Translations under genes and position numbers: made by a program | Origin: Alphaproteobacteria bacterium UBA6189 | Lineage (GTDB): Bacteria > Pseudomonadota > Alphaproteobacteria > Rickettsiales > UBA3002 | Direction of reading: 5' to 3' | NCBI GenBank assembly: GCA_002422745.1 | Contig: DITH01000142.1 | Location: 2,615 to 9,192, forward strand | Length of the DNA: 6,578 nt | Part shown: positions 6,092 to 6,578 of the stretch, piece after piece | Layout: each line of letters starts with the position of its first letter | Position numbering within the stretch: position 1 is the stretch's first letter | Notes under the pieces: generated by a model | The model's input: the letters and a program-made list of their open reading frames with translations, nothing else | What the model was told of the DNA's origin: nothing | The model's database searches: none

Positions 6092-6578
6092 CTATTTTTT
6101 CGGAAAGATGAGTGACACGATCGCACCACCCCCATCGCGGTTGCGCAGCACGATGCTGCCCCCATGTTCTTCCATCGTGCGCTTCACAATCGCGAGCCCT
6201 AGCCCAGTGCCTTTCACTCGCGTGGTGACATACGGTTCGGTGAGCTGCGCCATTTTATCGGGTGGGAAGCCGGGCCCGTTATCCGCCACTTCCAGCAGGA
6301 TTTCCGATGGGCGCGCTTCCAGCGTCATCGTGATGGATTTTTTATCTACCCTATTGGCGTCCAACGCCTCGGCGGCATTCTTCAACAGGTTGGTGAACAT
6401 GCGGCGCAGCTGCGATTCGTCGCATGCCAGCATTACGGGCTGCTTCGGCGCGGTGAGGGTGTAGCGTATTTCAGGATGCACGGTCTGTTCGGAGAACATG
6501 GTTTTACGCAGCAGTGCGGTAAGGTTCTCCTCGCGCATGGTGGGTGTCGGCATGCGTGCAAAGCTGACGAATTCCTCC
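6092..6578 (-). CDS. ntrY: NtrY-type sensor histidine kinase, C-terminal ATP-binding domain only
   Basis: This is the kinase half of the NtrY/NtrX pair; NtrY is a membrane sensor that phosphorylates NtrX. Only about 162 residues are in the window, and the frame is open to the right edge. The visible part begins EEFVSFARMPTP, the typical NtrY segment just after the dimerisation helices (usually DEFxxFARMPxP), which shows that the Met at 6553 is internal. The HATPase domain follows: N-box NLLKNAAEALDANR, G1 box VADNGPGFP and G2 box KGTGLGLAIVKRTMEEHGG, ending with SLIFPKK and a TAG stop. The phospho-accepting His, HAMP, PAS and membrane segments would lie beyond the window. Assignment as NtrY rather than another kinase rests on the FARMP segment and the adjacent ntrX. 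Confidence 0.9.
   Translation of the reverse strand, partial: EEFVSFARMPTPTMREENLTALLRKTMFSEQTVHPEIRYTLTAPKQPVMLACDESQLRRMFTNLLKNAAEALDANRVDKKSITMTLEARPSEILLEVADNGPGFPPDKMAQLTEPYVTTRVKGTGLGLAIVKRTMEEHGGSIVLRNRDGGGAIVSLIFPKK

Overview
The window reads as chromosomal DNA of an alphaproteobacterium. The best evidence is an NtrY/NtrX pair on the minus strand whose NtrX has the alphaproteobacterial form: the receiver has an LDIWLQGS phospho-site and the AAA+ domain lacks a GAFTGA loop. The window is moderately GC-rich with compact gene spacing. The order or genus cannot be told from this sequence. I see no insertion sequence, phage gene, tRNA, rRNA, CRISPR array or plasmid gene, and no intergenic gap longer than about 105 bases.

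Layout. At the left edge, on the plus strand, is the last ~480 residues of dihydroxy-acid dehydratase (ilvD). After a 47-base gap comes a 327-residue SbtA-like sodium-dependent bicarbonate permease (1498-2481). A minus-strand gene for a type IV prepilin-like protein (2542-3339) converges on it. A 42-base divergent gap separates the prepilin start from a plus-strand beta-class carbonic anhydrase (3382-4053). Next is a small uncharacterised helical protein (4129-4524). A strong hairpin terminator, shared by convergent genes, ends the minus-strand ntrX gene (4595-5989). The C-terminal kinase domain of ntrY (6092-6578) lies upstream of ntrX and runs off the right edge.

How the genes fit together. 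ntrY and ntrX form a two-component pair, with ntrY upstream on the same strand; in alphaproteobacteria such pairs are tied to nitrogen, redox and envelope control. The SbtA-like permease and the carbonic anhydrase lie within 0.9 kb of each other on the same strand and both act on inorganic carbon. They are interrupted by the oppositely oriented prepilin gene, so they are not one operon. A joint role in keeping bicarbonate available for biosynthetic carboxylation is plausible but inferred. The prepilin appears as an orphan, with no assembly ATPase, prepilin peptidase or secretin gene in view.

I find no convincing new multi-gene system. The points most worth a second look are the SbtA/carbonic anhydrase neighbourhood, the altered substrate-site motif in the permease, the large four-cysteine orphan pilin with its very short divergent promoter region, the unknown 131-residue protein, and the missing sigma54-contact loop in NtrX.
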